Assembly (NCBI GenBank): GCA_024345305.1
Contig: BRON01000008.1
Location: forward strand, 744,001-808,000
From: Mrakia gelida
Lineage: Eukaryota > Basidiomycota > Tremellomycetes > Cystofilobasidiales > Mrakiaceae
Direction: 5' to 3'
DNA length: 64,000 nucleotides
A program made the position numbers and the translations under genes. This document shows, piece after piece, positions 12,563 through 24,683 of this stretch (within the stretch, counting starts at the first letter, position 1; every line of letters begins with the position of its first letter). Under the pieces are notes generated by a model, which worked only from the letters and a program-made list of their open reading frames with translations, searched no databases and was not told where the DNA came from.

Positions 12563-12808
12563 TTCAGCTAGGAAAAGCTCCTTTGGAGGAGGAGGGGAGT
12601 GGGTGAAGGTTGGAGAATCGAAACGCAAAAAAGTCAAGTCACGAAAACTCAAGTGCGTCCTTCCCTCCGTCCGTTCGAAGCCGTAGCCCTGCCTAGGGCT
12701 GGCTTCTCACCAACCGCCATCTTCGACTTTTCTTCAACTTCTTATCTCTTCTCCCCCTCTCGAACCTTCAACAAGAGCCGCGTCGCTCTCCCACCCTCTT
12801 CTGCCCTC
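12563..12808. promoter_or_regulatory. Short bidirectional promoter, ADE6 / DPH2
   Basis: About 245 bases separate the two divergent start codons, and they include the ADE6 5' leader. The region is pyrimidine-rich approaching DPH2. No purine-regulator box can be named with confidence. Confidence 0.5.
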
Positions 12809-15800
12809 ATGGCCTCCTCCTCCTCGACTTCAGCCCTGCCCACGCTCTCGGCTTCCTCCCTGTCGAGCTCATCCACCAAAGAAATCGAAACTCCCGTCGC
12901 TCCTGGAACGTACAAACAGACTCCCGAGGAGGAGATCGATAAGGTCTACGATATTCAAGGAACACTAGCTCATCTCGGAAGAGTCGTTCCACCAGCAAAG
13001 AGCGTCTCCCTTCAGTTCCCAGATCACCTCCTCATCGACTCCGTCGAAGTCTTCAGGAGGATCCAAAAGGGACTGGACGGATTCGGTCACGGTGGTAGAG
13101 CGTTTGTACTCGCAGACACTACCTACGGAAGGTAAGTTTCGCTCTTCTTGTGTTGTAGGAAAATCAGCAGGAGGAGGGGAAGCGAATGGGAACGAGCTCA
13201 TCAATCAGCGAAACCGAAAAGCTGACCTTCGTCTTCCTTCCTCCTCCTTCCCTCCTCTTCTCTGTTCCCATATTTTGTTCTCACCATCTCGTAGCTGCTG
13301 CGTCGATGCTCTATCCGCTCTTCACATCTGCTCGGATTTCCTCGTTCATTACGGCCACGCCTGCCTGACTCGGTCGTCGGACCCAGCCCTTCGACTTCGA
13401 TACGTCTTCCCCTCCCTCCCTCTCTCCATCCCCTCAACCATCGACGCAGTCCTCTCTCTCGCCTCCTCCTCGACAGAATTGGAGGACAGGGACAAGGGAG
13501 TCGTCGTCATGTACGATGTTGGGTACTACTGGGCGGTGGGAGAGCTGGAGGCCGCGTTGAAGGAGAGGAGGAGGTTGGAGAAGGGCAAGGGGAGGGAGGT
13601 CATCTTCTCGAGGATCGAGTTGGAGGAGCAGGAGGTCCCTCTGGCAGCTGGAGCTGAGTCGCTCAAGATCAAGAGGTCGGAGGACAGCTCGCCCCCAGAG
13701 GTCTCGCTGTGGCCCGTTTCGAAGCAGGGAGAGTCGTCGACGTCGACGAGTGCACCGACGACGAAACCTCACACCTGCACCTGCGACAAGCCCAAGGGAG
13801 GACCGTCTTGCTCAGGCTCCGTCGATCTCGATACCACTCCCAAGTGCACTCGAGTGACCTCTGTAGTCACCGCCGGTCCAACTCCTCATCCTACCTCCCT
13901 ACCTCCCTCCTCCTCCGGCGAATCCCACAAGACAACCTCGTTACGGTCCTACTCCCTCCCCTCCGACAAGACCATCTCCGACTACCACCTCTTCTACATC
14001 GGCGACGGAGACAGTCTTCAGATCAGGAACATTCTAGTTACTCACTCGAGAAACCAGGTTCGTTACGCCTTTCCTTCGTTTTGTTCCGAAAACCTCGACT
14101 GACGATTTCGCGACGCGTCGTTTTGCTTCTCCCTTCAGGTTTTCTCCTACACTCCTACCATCTCTCCCTCCGATCCACCACCCGTTCCAGTCCTCCAATC
14201 CTTTCGAACCAACCGACTGCTCATGCGTCGTTACGCTGTGATGCAGAAGGCTCGAGATGCAGACGTTCTGGGTCTTCTCGTCGGAAACGTCAACCTCGGT
14301 TCGTCCTTTGCTCTTTTCCTCGTCTCTCGACGCGTATTCTAAGGCTGACCTGATCCTCCCACCCTCTGTCTATCAGCCAACTCCCTACCACTCCTCACTC
14401 GACTTCGAGCCCTCCTCCGAGAAGCTCACAAGAAGACGTACACCCTCTCCGTCGGAAAGCTCAACCCAGCGAAGCTCGCCAACTTCGCCGAGATCGAGTG
14501 CTTCGTCCTCATCGCATGTGGCGAGAACAGTCTGGTGGACTCGAAGGTACGACCTCTTTCTTGCTCTTCCTCTCGGCTTCATAGTTTAGCTCGTTCCCCT
14601 TTCTTCTCTCGTCGCGTCTTTTTTTCCTTTCTCGAACCCACACCCCCGCCTAAAAAGCCCACCCTCGTTACCTCTTTCAACGAAACGAGGGTCGGTGCCC
14701 AACTCAACCCATCGATCCCTCTCCTTGCCTTCTATAGCCATCTCGAACCTCTCCTTCACCGCTTCATTGCGCCGTCGAAACGTTTGAGATTGGTGGGCGA
14801 GCTTGAGGCTTTCGGTGTGGTCTTTTTACTATCAACCGCGGGGGGATAACGACGCCAGTCTTTTGATCTTCGCCTTCGGGAGGAGGTCGAGGGACGTAGC
14901 TTATTCAGCCCGTCTTCTGCTTTTCCACGAAACTTTGCTGTTCTCTGGGAGCCGGAAGGGAGAGGGGTTTACTTTCGCTTCGACATCTCTCTCTTGTTTC
15001 CGTTTCTTCGTTCTTCGTCTCGTCTCGTCTCCCTCTTCCCTTCGCTGCTCGACTCTTCCGCCTCTCCGTTACTGACCATCTTATCTTACTTCCTGGCTGG
15101 TACGAACAGGACTTCCTCCAACCTATCATCACTCCTTTCGAACTCGAGCTCGCTCTTCAGCCCTCGCCCGAATGGACTGGAGACTACGTCCTCGACTTCA
15201 CTCGACTGCTCGAGATCGTCGCTACGGAAGAAGGTAAGCCTATAAGCCTCGTATCCCAACCCTTTTTCGACCTTGTCACTGACTGCTCTCTCGTCCGCGA
15301 ACCTCAGAAGCCTCCCACGACGAAACCGATCCGACTGAAGTCGACGCGTCTCCCGCTTCCAACACCGTCGACGCTTCCCTCCCCACTGGCGATCTTCCCG
15401 AGGAGTTCGACATGGAGGATCCTCTCAACCAGCCCGTCTTCTCAACCGTCACTGGAACCTATCGACATCCCAAACGATTCGGAGCTCCTTCGTCAGGTTC
15501 GTCTCGTCTCGTCTCGTCTCTCCCGTTTATTCGTCCCTTCCTCCCCCTTTTTTCCCCCTCTTCGCTCTCTTCCTTTACTGACTTCGCTTTCTCTTCCTTC
15601 GCGCTCCTTCGACAGATCTCCTCAACTCCACCAAATCCCTCTCCCTGCGTTCAACCGAATCTCAAATCACCAAACACACCCACATCACGAACCCTTCTGA
15701 GCTCTTCAAGGCTCGATCCTGGGTTGGGTTGGATCCTCGCATCGGGCTGGATAAGGTCTCCGCGCTGGAGGAAGGACGAGGTGGTCGAGCTTGGGGATAC

Positions 15801-15854
15801 GAGGGAGAGGGAGAGAGGAGGGAGAAGGGAGAGGGAGAGGAGGAGGAGGACTGA
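12809..15854 (+). CDS. DPH2: Diphthamide biosynthesis protein 2
   Basis: Partner of DPH1 in the first step of diphthamide synthesis on elongation factor 2; cytosolic iron-sulfur protein. Start MASSSSTSALPTLSAS. Exon 1 (12809-13131) ends DTTYG and is followed by SCCVDALSALHICSDFLVHY and GHACLT, the conserved Cys-containing core of the DPH1/DPH2 family. Later blocks are GVVVMYDVGYYWAVGELE, YHLFYIGDGDSLQIRNIL, VLGLLVGNVNL, KLNPAKLANFAEIECFVLIA with CGENSLVDSK, and DFLQPIITPFELELAL. A Cys/Ser/Thr-rich insert (TTKPHTCTCDKPKGGPSCSG) sits mid-protein. The intron at 14547-15109 is 563 nt, far longer than the rest. The C-terminus is Glu-rich and ends at TGA 15852-15854. Confidence 0.92.
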
Positions 15855-16129
15855 TCTCGATGTCTTCACGAACTCAATCGAGCACAGAAGTGTCTGCGAG
15901 AGAGAAGGAGTGGGACTTGGGCACTGAGTTCGAAGATCTTTGACTAAGGCGGAAGAGAAGAGAAGAAAAATGAGCCAGCGCAGGAAGGGCAAGCCCGACT
16001 CGACGCGTCGATCTGTCCTCTTGACTTCTCACGACGCTCGTCGTAGCCCTTCTCGATGAGAGACTTTCGTCACGCCCTACCAGACTACCGCTACATGAAG
16101 ATAAGGTACCGACACACCTCAAACAACGT
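15855..16129. other. Convergent intergenic region
   Basis: 3' region shared by DPH2 and the minus-strand gene. It contains one GACGCGTC near 16004. Nothing else is seen. Confidence 0.4.
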
Positions 16130-17311
16130 CTAAGATAAACAAACGATCTCCCCGTCGTCCTCCTCGTCCGAATCCATCAACTCTACCACCTCCCCGTTCG
16201 TAAACCCTCTAGGCGGCGGCGACGGCTGTACCTCCTCCTCCTCCTCTCCTCCCTCAGGATCAAACACGTCCTCCAAGTACTCCAACGAGCTCTGAAACTC
16301 CAACCCATCGAACGGCCCCGTCGCTTCAATCGTCTCCTCAATCGACTCCCTATCCTTCTCGAAATCCAGCCCGTCCACCTCGCCCAAAGCCTTCAGAACA
16401 TGCAGCATCGCGTTATCGATATCGTTGCAGAAGTCCTCGGTATCCTCTGGGGGTTCGGAAGCCTCGCCAGGGAAGGCAGACGAGGTGAGGTCGAGAAGGA
16501 GTTTGAACGCTGCTCGAGGACCGCCGGGGAGGGAGAGTCGAAGTTCGAGGATGGAGGGGATGAGATCGCAGAGTGCGTCGGGGTAGCCTGGACCTGGGAG
16601 GAGAGAGAAGGGGGAGAGAAGAGGGAGACGGGACGGGAGGAGGAAAGAGGTGAGCTCGACGAAGCGAGGGCGAGCTCAAGGGAGGAAGAAGTTCCGACCA
16701 GTCAGGAAGACTCACTAGGATTCCCTTCGAAGAGCTCCTCGTCATCTGCATCCCCGTTCGCGTCGTTCCGTTCGAAGGTACTCTGATACTCCATCGGCAT
16801 GTTCTCTCGACGTTTCGAGGGCCACTCCGCATCGACCTCCGAAATAGCTTCTTGGATCTCCCGTTCGATGGCCTTGACCTTGTCGGCGAGCACGGGATCC
16901 ATCACCCTGAGGGCAAGAAGAAGAAGGTCAGTGTCGAAGATAGGGAAGTCGAGAAGGAAACGGATGGACGCGTCTCGGAGAGGAGGAGGAGACGAAGGAA
17001 GGAAGGAAGCGAGCGAGCTCACTCTTTCGTCGAGGGAGGAGCCAGAGCACGAGAGACGTAGACCTTCGCTCGAGCTGACGTGGAGGGGTCCGCGAGTAGC
17101 TTGCGAAGTACCTCAGACGTCTGCTGAGGTGTTAGGCGGGAGACAGAGTCCTGGGGAGCGGAGGACGGTCCTGAGACGGGTTGAGCTGAAGGGAAAGCGG
17201 GAGGAGAGGGTCAGCTTCCTATCCCTTCTCAAGTGCTAAGATCCAACAAAGAGGACAGAACGCACCCTCTTCTTCCTCGGTCCGCGGTCTCTTGTTCGGA
17301 TTCGAGTCCAT
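16130..17311 (-). CDS. Acidic, probably nuclear protein of unknown function
   Basis: Not recognised. Exon 1 (17266-17311) reads MDSNPNKRPRTEEEE, a short basic patch resembling a nuclear localisation signal. Exon 2 (17023-17185) gives AQPVSGPSSAP and TSEVLRKLLADPSTSARAK. A later exon has DPVLADKVKAIEREIQEAI, likely a coiled helix, followed by DAEWPSKRRENMPMEYQ. The last exon holds PDALCDLIPSILELRLSLPG and DFCNDIDNAMLHVLKALGEV. The C-terminus is strongly acidic with a poly-Glu run and ends EEDDGEIVCLS. Roughly 290 residues. The helical core suggests a scaffold or subunit of a complex; no catalytic motif is visible. Confidence 0.7.
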
Positions 17312-17533
17312 CGTAGGCGGGAGAGGGTTGGAGAAGACGAGGACCAACGCAAACGTTGAGCTTCGCCTCGAGCTTTCGTCTCGATGAAGCTCGATGACGA
17401 CCTGTCGATTTTTCTTCTCGCTCTAAGCTTCCTCTTCCTGAACGTCAAGAGAGACGTAGATTAACATGAGATTCGTACGTGAAAAGCAAACCGAAAACAA
17501 AAGCAACAACCGAAAACGACCTCGATCTCTTCC

Positions 17534-20500
17534 TCACCTCCCCTCGTCTAAACTGTTCCCCAACCTCATTCCTCCCACCCGCTCTTCTCCTATCCCCCAA
17601 TCCTTCACCCTCACCACCAACCTCCTCTTCGCCGCCCCATTCATCTTCAGCACCCCTACCACCCACTCCAACTTCTCCTCCCCTCCCATCCTCGCCAGGT
17701 CTGCTCCTCCTCCGTCGCGTGCGACCGTCGTGCCCAACGACACCAAGCACTCGTTGCATACCATCCGAGCAGGTTCTGCGAGTTCGATCTTTTTGAGGAA
17801 TTTGACACTCCCGCCTGCCATGCCGCAGAACCAGCAGTAGCGGTGTGGGGAGAAGGAGGGAGCGACGCCGACTTGGAGGAACGAGGGTGGTTGGGCAAAG
17901 CGAGAGAGGGAGGAGACCGGTGGTGCGAGGGAGGGGAGGGGAGGTGGAAGGGATGGGAAGTTAGGAGGTCGAGGTGGAAGTGCTGAGGGAAGTTGAGATG
18001 GGGGGAAGGTTGTTGAGAGGAGGGGAGGGGGAGGACGCGAGTAAGATCCGGACGCGACCGACGAGGCTTGATTTTTGGAGGGGATTTCGACAGTCCTAGG
18101 ACGGTTGAGCCATGATGGATGAGCTAGTTGATGACGGAAGGGTTGAGTTGAGGAGGACGACGACGACGACGAGGACGAGGGAAGGGAAGAAAGGTTGAGC
18201 GAGGAGGAGCAGAACGAAGCCGACGGGTCCGTCGTCATGGCGAGTAACGTCGCGTTGAAACGACTTGGGTCCCTTTGGTACCACCATCGAATCTGTCCGA
18301 TGGTCCTCTCCGGATGCTGCGTTGGGATTGGGTTACGAAGGGAGAGAGGTTGAAAGGGTCAGTGAAGAGCAAGGGTTCGAGGAAGAAGACGAACAAGGTG
18401 CGAGAGGGTCGCTCGCGCTCGTAAGTCGGGCTAAAGTCGAGCCAAGAGCGAAAAAGGTGAGAGAGATACTACTCACGCGAGTGATGAAGGAAGCAAATGC
18501 AGCCTCGGTGTAGCCTCCGTGGGCGTGAACATGGCGAAGCAGTTCCGTGACGAGGGAGTCGGTCCAGGGTGGCAAGCTCTTCGGAACAGCCTGACCCGAT
18601 GCGACTCTTGAAGAGGAAAGGTTGCACAAGAGAGTAAGTGCGTTAGCTCGGATTCTTCAGCTGCGAGAGGAAGGGGCAGAGGCGAGCGAGGGAGCTCACA
18701 ACTTCGCCGTTCTCAGCTGCCTGACCAGCTCGTGGAAGTGCTCCCGGTTACTAGCGTAGCAGTGTTTGACGCGCTCGAAGGGGAGGTTGGGATGCTGCAG
18801 GTGGGCGAAGAGAGTGATTGAGAAAAATAACGATCAGCGAGGACGAGAGGAAGAGGAGGAAGCGAGCGACGCGTCCTTCGAAGATTCAAGCGTACCTTGA
18901 GTGATAGAATTTTGATGGCGCCGTTTATCGAACGAGACTCTTCGAAAGCAAATATACGAGCTAAATCTTCCGTCTGTTTCGTGGTAAGAGCTTGGAGGGA
19001 ACCGTGTTGAGTGACGTCGAGGACATGAACGGCCTTGTTCTTAGAGTAGTATACGTTGACGGCGACCTTGCTTCGAGTAGGATGCTGGAGAAGAAACGAG
19101 AGAAGGGTTCTTCGATCAGCACAGAGCGTCGACTAGGCAGGACGGACTATCAGAAAGTGAAAGAACGAAAAGACGAACCGAGTTCACGAACTGTTTGACG
19201 GCTTCCGGTAGGGAGAAGCTCTCACGAAGACAGACTGCGAATTCCTCAGCCTCCGGAGGCGTCCATCGGTGGCTGAAGCGGCTGAAGCGATGGGACAGAA
19301 ATGACGGGTTGATCAGCGAGAGAAAGAGCACGACGCGTCCATGTGCGAGAAACTCACTTCTTCGCGGCCCCGACACTCGAATCCTTCCGAGACTCCTCAG
19401 TGCGCAGCTCGGTGACCCCAGACTCAACCCTGGAAGTGCATACCACGAGCGAAGAAGAGTCAGCTCGCGTTCGGGTAAGGTTTCGTCTAGAAAAGATTAA
19501 CTCACCTCCTCGACGACAGCAGTTCCGCCTTATCACTCGAAGCGCCCTCAGGCTCCTCCCTTAGAAGCGTGATCATCGGCAGGAAGTAGAAGTCCCTCTT
19601 TCGATACTCACTCCTGCACTCCTCGGCGGTTCGCGTTGAAGTCTGACGCGTCCGAATCGAGGGAAAACGGTCAGTCCCTCGTTCCTTCCTCCAACGGCTC
19701 GAGTCGAGCTACGAAGCTGACTCACAGTAGAGTTATCAACGAAGTGGTCAAAGCTATCCAGTCCATCGTAGCCTTTGGTGAACGGATCAACGTCCGAATC
19801 GAACGAAGCGAGGAAACCAGCGAGGTTCTCGTCCTCGAGAGCGAGTAGACCTGCCGGGTCCGGATCGTCGTCCTCGTCGCTGCAGACGCAGACCGAGGAG
19901 AAGAGATTCAGCAAGGTGAGAAAGGACTGACTGGGGGCCGGAATGTAGGCAGGAAGGCGCTCTACTCACTCCAACTCATCGACTTCCTGATCACTGTCCA
20001 GCTCGTCCTCCTCCTCCTCCCCCAAAGCAATATCCCCTCCTGAGAGGTCCTCTTCTGCCTCACCATCTCGAAGTTCCAACTCCTCAGCATCTCCCATCTC
20101 GACGTCGGCTTCATCTTCTGCCTCAGCAACGAGTTCCGACGGCTCTCCGCTCGCGACGTTGAGCTCGACCTCGTCGACGACGATTCCTTCGCTCTGGATC
20201 GAGAGCTCCTCCTCCTTCACCTCCTCAACCCTTGGGATGTAGAGGTAGATCCCCTCGGGCTGCCACTGCTCGAAACGGATGCTCTCCTCGATCCATCTGA
20301 AGGCCAGGATGAAGGGAGGTCGAGAGGAAGGAAGGGGAGGAAGTGAGGGCTGAGCTTGAAGAAAGTCTTGTCCGAACGTCGAGAACGGGTTGAGGACGAT
20401 GTGGGTGGCTTCCGAGAGGGTGGTGGTGATGAAGGGAGTGGAGGTAGAGGCAAACTCCTGTATAGCATAGAGGGAAAGCGAAACAACGAGGTCAGCATGA

Positions 20501-20678
20501 GAGACGAGAGGTAGGGTCAGGAGGGCTGGAGTTTGAAGGAGGTGAAGGAACGAACGAGAAGCTCTTCAGAGAGGATTCGAGCTCGATCAGAGGTTGGGTC
20601 GAAGTAGAGTAAGAGTCCTTGGCCTCCGTTGGGGAAGCGGGTGGGAGTGGAGGCGGGAAAGGGAGTGTCGACGACCAT
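17534..20678 (-). CDS. BRCT - triple Myb-like - zinc-module protein (Rap1-like)
   Basis: Ten exons join in frame to 754 residues: 20556-20678, 19970-20457, 19726-19879, 19506-19642, 19358-19429, 19179-19272, 18896-19084, 18700-18794, 18477-18606, 17534-18316. Residues ~25-117 form a BRCT-type domain (LLLYFDPTSDRARILSEELL, PFITTTLSEATHIVL, FILAFRWIEESIRFEQWQPE). An acidic linker follows. Three Myb-like repeats follow, with recognition-helix starts at HPTRSKVAVNVYYSKNK (357), HPNLPFERVKHCYASN (420) and HPERTIGQIRWWYQRD (495). These resemble the Rap1-type Myb pattern hPxHTxxSWRxRY known from the family. A Ser/Pro-rich stretch leads to a C-terminal module (638-733): QPPSFLQVGVAPS, CWFC (655-658), KKIELAE, CNEC (681-684). 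BRCT + Myb suggests a telomere- or chromatin-binding role; that is inference. Homologous to both genes at 40.4-45.9 kb. Confidence 0.85.
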
Positions 20679-21460
20679 GGGAGAGGAGGGGGAAGGAAGG
20701 AGGAGGATGTTGAGCTCGAAGAAGAGAGGACGGCGAGCTCGTTCGTGAGGTTCCTTCTGAGCGACGGCTCGAGTCTCCGTGGCGAGAGGAGAAATCTAGG
20801 GGATGTGCTGAGACTACGACGAGGGTGAGAAGCGTTTCATGGGAAGGGAAAGAAGGGGGGAGGGTGAAGGTTGAGGTCGACGCAAAGTCAAAACCGTGTT
20901 GGCTCTTCGCTCTTTGCTTTTCTTCCTTTTTAGTGGCACTTTTTTCTCGAGGTGTCCAGCCCGAATCAGAAGAGACCAGTCTTAGGCCATCTGCCTTGTA
21001 TCGAACCCTTTAGCAACCTGCTGGTACCGAAAACCCGATCCAGCAGCGATTTCGGACGCGTCGCGACCCTGAGGTCGAGCTCACTCGATCGGCGAACCCG
21101 TTCACTTCTTGCCACAGACTCGGAAAGCTAGTTTCGTTCCCGCGAAGAGATCTGAATCTACTCCAGATCATCAGCTCGAGAACTTGATCCTCGCAACGCG
21201 CTCCAGCGCCCTCTCGAGCGTGCTTTCCCTCCCTCCCTCTCGTCCGTCGCTCTCGTCCGTCCTCCCTCTCCGTCCAAAACAAGCTACCAAAAGATCGTCG
21301 TTCATCTAGAACGAAAAGCGTCCAAAAGGGATGAGAAAATGCAAAAGAGAAGAGAAAGTCAAGTGAAAACGAGAAAACGATGCGATGCAAAAGAAACCAA
21401 CCCGGCGCGTCTCCCCTCTCCCACCTTCCAACCACCCACCACCCACCCACACACCCACCA
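20679..21460. other. Intergenic region between two minus-strand genes
   Basis: Contains the promoter of the BRCT-Myb-zinc gene and the 3' end of the upstream gene. A GACGCGTC lies near 21056. Short open frames occur on both strands but none has good codon use or domain content. Confidence 0.4.
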
Positions 21461-23922
21461 CTAACCACCAAACAACCTCCCCAACCACCCAACAAACCTA
21501 CTCCACCAACCCCCCCTCCAGCCCTCTTCCCTCATCTTATCCCCCTTCCACATCCTCCCCGTCCACCCAACACCCTCCAGCACTCCCTTCCCAACCTTCT
21601 TCCCTTCTTCCCCTCTCGCTACCCCAGCGAGTCCCTCCTCCAACTCCTTCGGCGTTCCTGAAGACCCTCGCCGCGACCCCGACGTTGACGTCGAAGTCGC
21701 AGGCCCAGTGTAAGGGAACCTCGTATTCTTCACCGACGGCTGTGAACCCGTCGACTTGGTGACATGCGACGGGAACAGCCCGCACAATCTCAGAAGTTCG
21801 GGGTTGGGGAGGTTAGAGGGAGCTACCCACGTTCTCCATCTCGGAAGCAAGGGGTCTTCCTCGTCTTCGTCCGAGCGAGGTTCCGAGGATTCGTCCGAGG
21901 AGAAGGATTCTTCGTCGTCGACTGCTGAGGAGGAGTGGGAGAGGAGGGGGTTTGCTGAGCCTGGACTTCGAGCGGAGGAAGAGAGAGCTGATGGGGAGTG
22001 ACCTGGGAGGAGGAGGAAGTCTTCTTGACCGTTGGGAGTGGTGAAGCCTGGGGAGTGGATGTGGGAGGAGGTGTTGGACATGGATCGACCGCCGCCGCCG
22101 AGGGGAGAGGGAGTGTTGCTGTTCGCTGCGTCGAGGTTGAGGAAGGTAGGATGAGGGCGAGTTGGTGGTGGTGGTGGTGGTTGCGCTCCTCCTCGTCGGT
22201 TGACGGTGTTGGGAGGGACGGGAGGCGGTTGACGCGACATGTTGGCGTAAGGGTCTGAGAACGGATCCGACGAGGCGCGTCGGCGAGAGGAGATGAGGGG
22301 GTTGGAGGATGAGGAAGAGGAGAAGAGTTGTTGTTGAGTTGCTGTGGGTTGATGTCGTCCGTTGGAGGGGATGGGAGGAGCTTTCCCTCGTCGACCGGTC
22401 GCGGTCGCGGGAGGAGGGGAAGCGTACCTCCTCGAATCGTACAGAGGACCAGCCTCGTCATCTTCCGGGGTGGGACGAAGTTCCTCGAGATCTGAGGGAC
22501 GTCGATGGGAGGGACCCGCTGCTCCGTTGGGTAAAGAGTAGGAGGAGGTTCCTGTTGATTGAGCTGAGTTGGAGAAGGAACGACCGTTGGAGTTGGAGTT
22601 GGAGTTCGAGTTCCCTGGACGTTGCTGATGGCGGTGATGTCGACGAGGTTTCGTTCGAGGAATGTCTTCGAAGCCGAGGACCTGTGAAAACGATTGGAGG
22701 GAAGGAAGAGTCGAGAAGGAGGTGAGCTCATGTAAAAATGGACGCGCTCATCGTCTGTGCGAAGGAAGCGCGCGAAGGGAGGACGACGTACACCTTTGAC
22801 GACGGCGATGGCCTCAATCATGAAGTCCTTCCCTCCAGCTTCCATCCAGACAGCTAGCACAGAATAACAGAGAAAGCGATGATCAGCTCTCCTATTCGAA
22901 ACCCAAAGACGAAAGCAAGAGAAACCGAAAGACGAAACGAGCTCAAGCTCAAGCTCACCATCATCGACCTCCCACTCTACCCTCCTCACTCCCGCCCCAC
23001 CCTTCTCCTCCCCAACAGTCTGCAACCTCAACGCCGTCCACAACCCCACCAAGAAAGGTCTCGGTCCAACCTCATTCTTCCCCCCATAAGCCTTCAAGAA
23101 CCCTTTCAACCTCTCCTCCCTCTCCCTCCTCGCTCCCTTCCCCTTCGGATCCCTCCTGTTCCCAACTTGCAACCCCCCTCCACTTTCCGTCCCTCTAAGC
23201 AGCACCTCGAACTCGTTCCTCCTCCTGATTTCCTCATCAGCGTGGTAGCTGGCTCTGACAGCTGCTTGTACGCGAGTGAAGGCTGCTCGATGGGAAGGGG
23301 GGAGGGAGGAGAGGACGGATTCGATGTAGCGTTGAGCTTTTGGGTCTTGGAGGTAGAAGAATCGATGGCACGCGTCGTGGAAGAGGGAGATGTCTGCTGG
23401 GGAGGGGGAGGAAGGGTTCTGGGGGGCTTTGGAGAAGACGGAAGAGGATCCGGGGGTGGGTGAACGTAAGGGAGGAGGAGGAGTGAACGAGGAGGGTTGG
23501 TTGTAGGAAGGGCCGCGAGTGGGTTGAGGATGGTGAAGGGAGGTGGAAGGGTAGGACCGAGAGGTGGGAGATCCGTATCCACCGCTGGTTGAGTGAGTGG
23601 GAGAGAAGGGAGGTGGAGTGGAGCCTCCTTGGTTGTACGAAGAGAACGACGGAGGGGGAGGAGACGTGATCCCTCCTCCTCTCCCAGCCAATCCTCCTGC
23701 AGTCCTCCCTCCTCCGCCTCCTGCTGAGCCCGAAGAGGTATGCTGGAGTAAGGAAGGAGGAAGGTCGTACATGGGCCTGAAGTTGGTAGGCGTCCCAGCT
23801 CCTCCTCCTGTTCGTATAGGCGAAGGGGAGTGAATCGTCGAAGAGGAGAAGGGAGACGGCGCCGGAGGGGCAGGAGGGTGTCGTCCTTGTCGATGAGAGG
23901 GAGGGTAGGCTGTAGAGGTCAT
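21461..23922 (-). CDS. Large low-complexity protein with a short conserved-looking core
   Basis: Not recognised. Start MTSTAYPPSHRQGRHPPAP at 23922; three exons (22959-23922, about 22792-22856, 21461 to about 22683). The N-terminal ~180 residues are Pro/Gly/Ser-rich and look disordered. A folded segment follows: ISLFHDACHRFFYLQDPKAQ, RYIESVLSSLPPSHRAAFTR, ASYHADEEIRRRNEFEVLLR, then RPFLVGLWTALRLQTVGEE. Across the introns it reads VWMEAGGKDFMIEAIAVVKG and VLGFEDIPRTKPRR. The C-terminal half is again disordered (polar, Asn/Ser repeats). It ends with a Trp/Gly-rich tail, WRGGWWSRFVGWLGRLFGG, which could be a membrane-interacting helix. Function unknown. Confidence 0.7.
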
Positions 23923-24683
23923 CTCTTGAGAGGAGCAGAGGGTAGGTCGTCCTCCGTTCTATACGACGAAGGGCGAGCTAGACGAGGGGAAGGAGGGAAG
24001 AAGGAAGGGAGACGTGGTTGAGGGACAGACCAGCTTCGAAAGCGAGAGCAGAAGGAGAAGGGCTCGGCTGCTTCGCCTCTTTCAGGGCCGCGAAGCTGTG
24101 ATTCAACGACTTTTCATCACTCTTTCCGAACACGTCTCAGCCTCTCGACTGAGTGTATGGACTCGCTTCTCTGTCTCAATCGCTCCCATCTCCTTGCAAA
24201 AGAAGCTCAAGAACAAGGACGACGTGAAGAAGAAGGTTCCATGTCGATCTCCCAAGCCGAGAAGACGCCGACCCTCCCCTTGATTCAAAACGAAACACGA
24301 CCTTTTTGTCTCTTCTGGGAGGCGAATATCCGCCAGAGGTACGTGTTTGGATGTCGTGAGAGTGAGGGAGGTCGATAGATCTGTGGGAAAGAGGTGGGAG
24401 GAGGGAGGGTAGGGAGGGAGCGCGTCGCGTCAGTTCAGGCTGCCTCGTCTCGCTCGACTCGACTCGACGAGAGCTCGAAGGAGGAGATTCGACTCACCCA
24501 GCTCACTCTCAGAACATCTCCTGGATCTCCTCTTCTTCCAACCAAGCGCGTCAAAGAGCGCCGTGGCAAACTAAGAAGCAAAAACGAGGGATCTCGAGGT
24601 CAGCTCAGCTCAGTCCTCACGCGTCTCCTCGTCTCCTCCCTCCTGCCCTCCCACTTCGAACTCACCTAAACGACACCCAACCC
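23923..24683. other. Intergenic region
   Basis: Promoter of the low-complexity protein gene and 3' side of RRP40. Mixed purine-rich and pyrimidine-rich tracts; no gene recognised. Confidence 0.4.

Noticed and set aside
23106..23463. Open frames opposite and within the low-complexity gene
   Set aside because: Composition reflects the Pro/Ser/Gly-rich sequence read in other frames.
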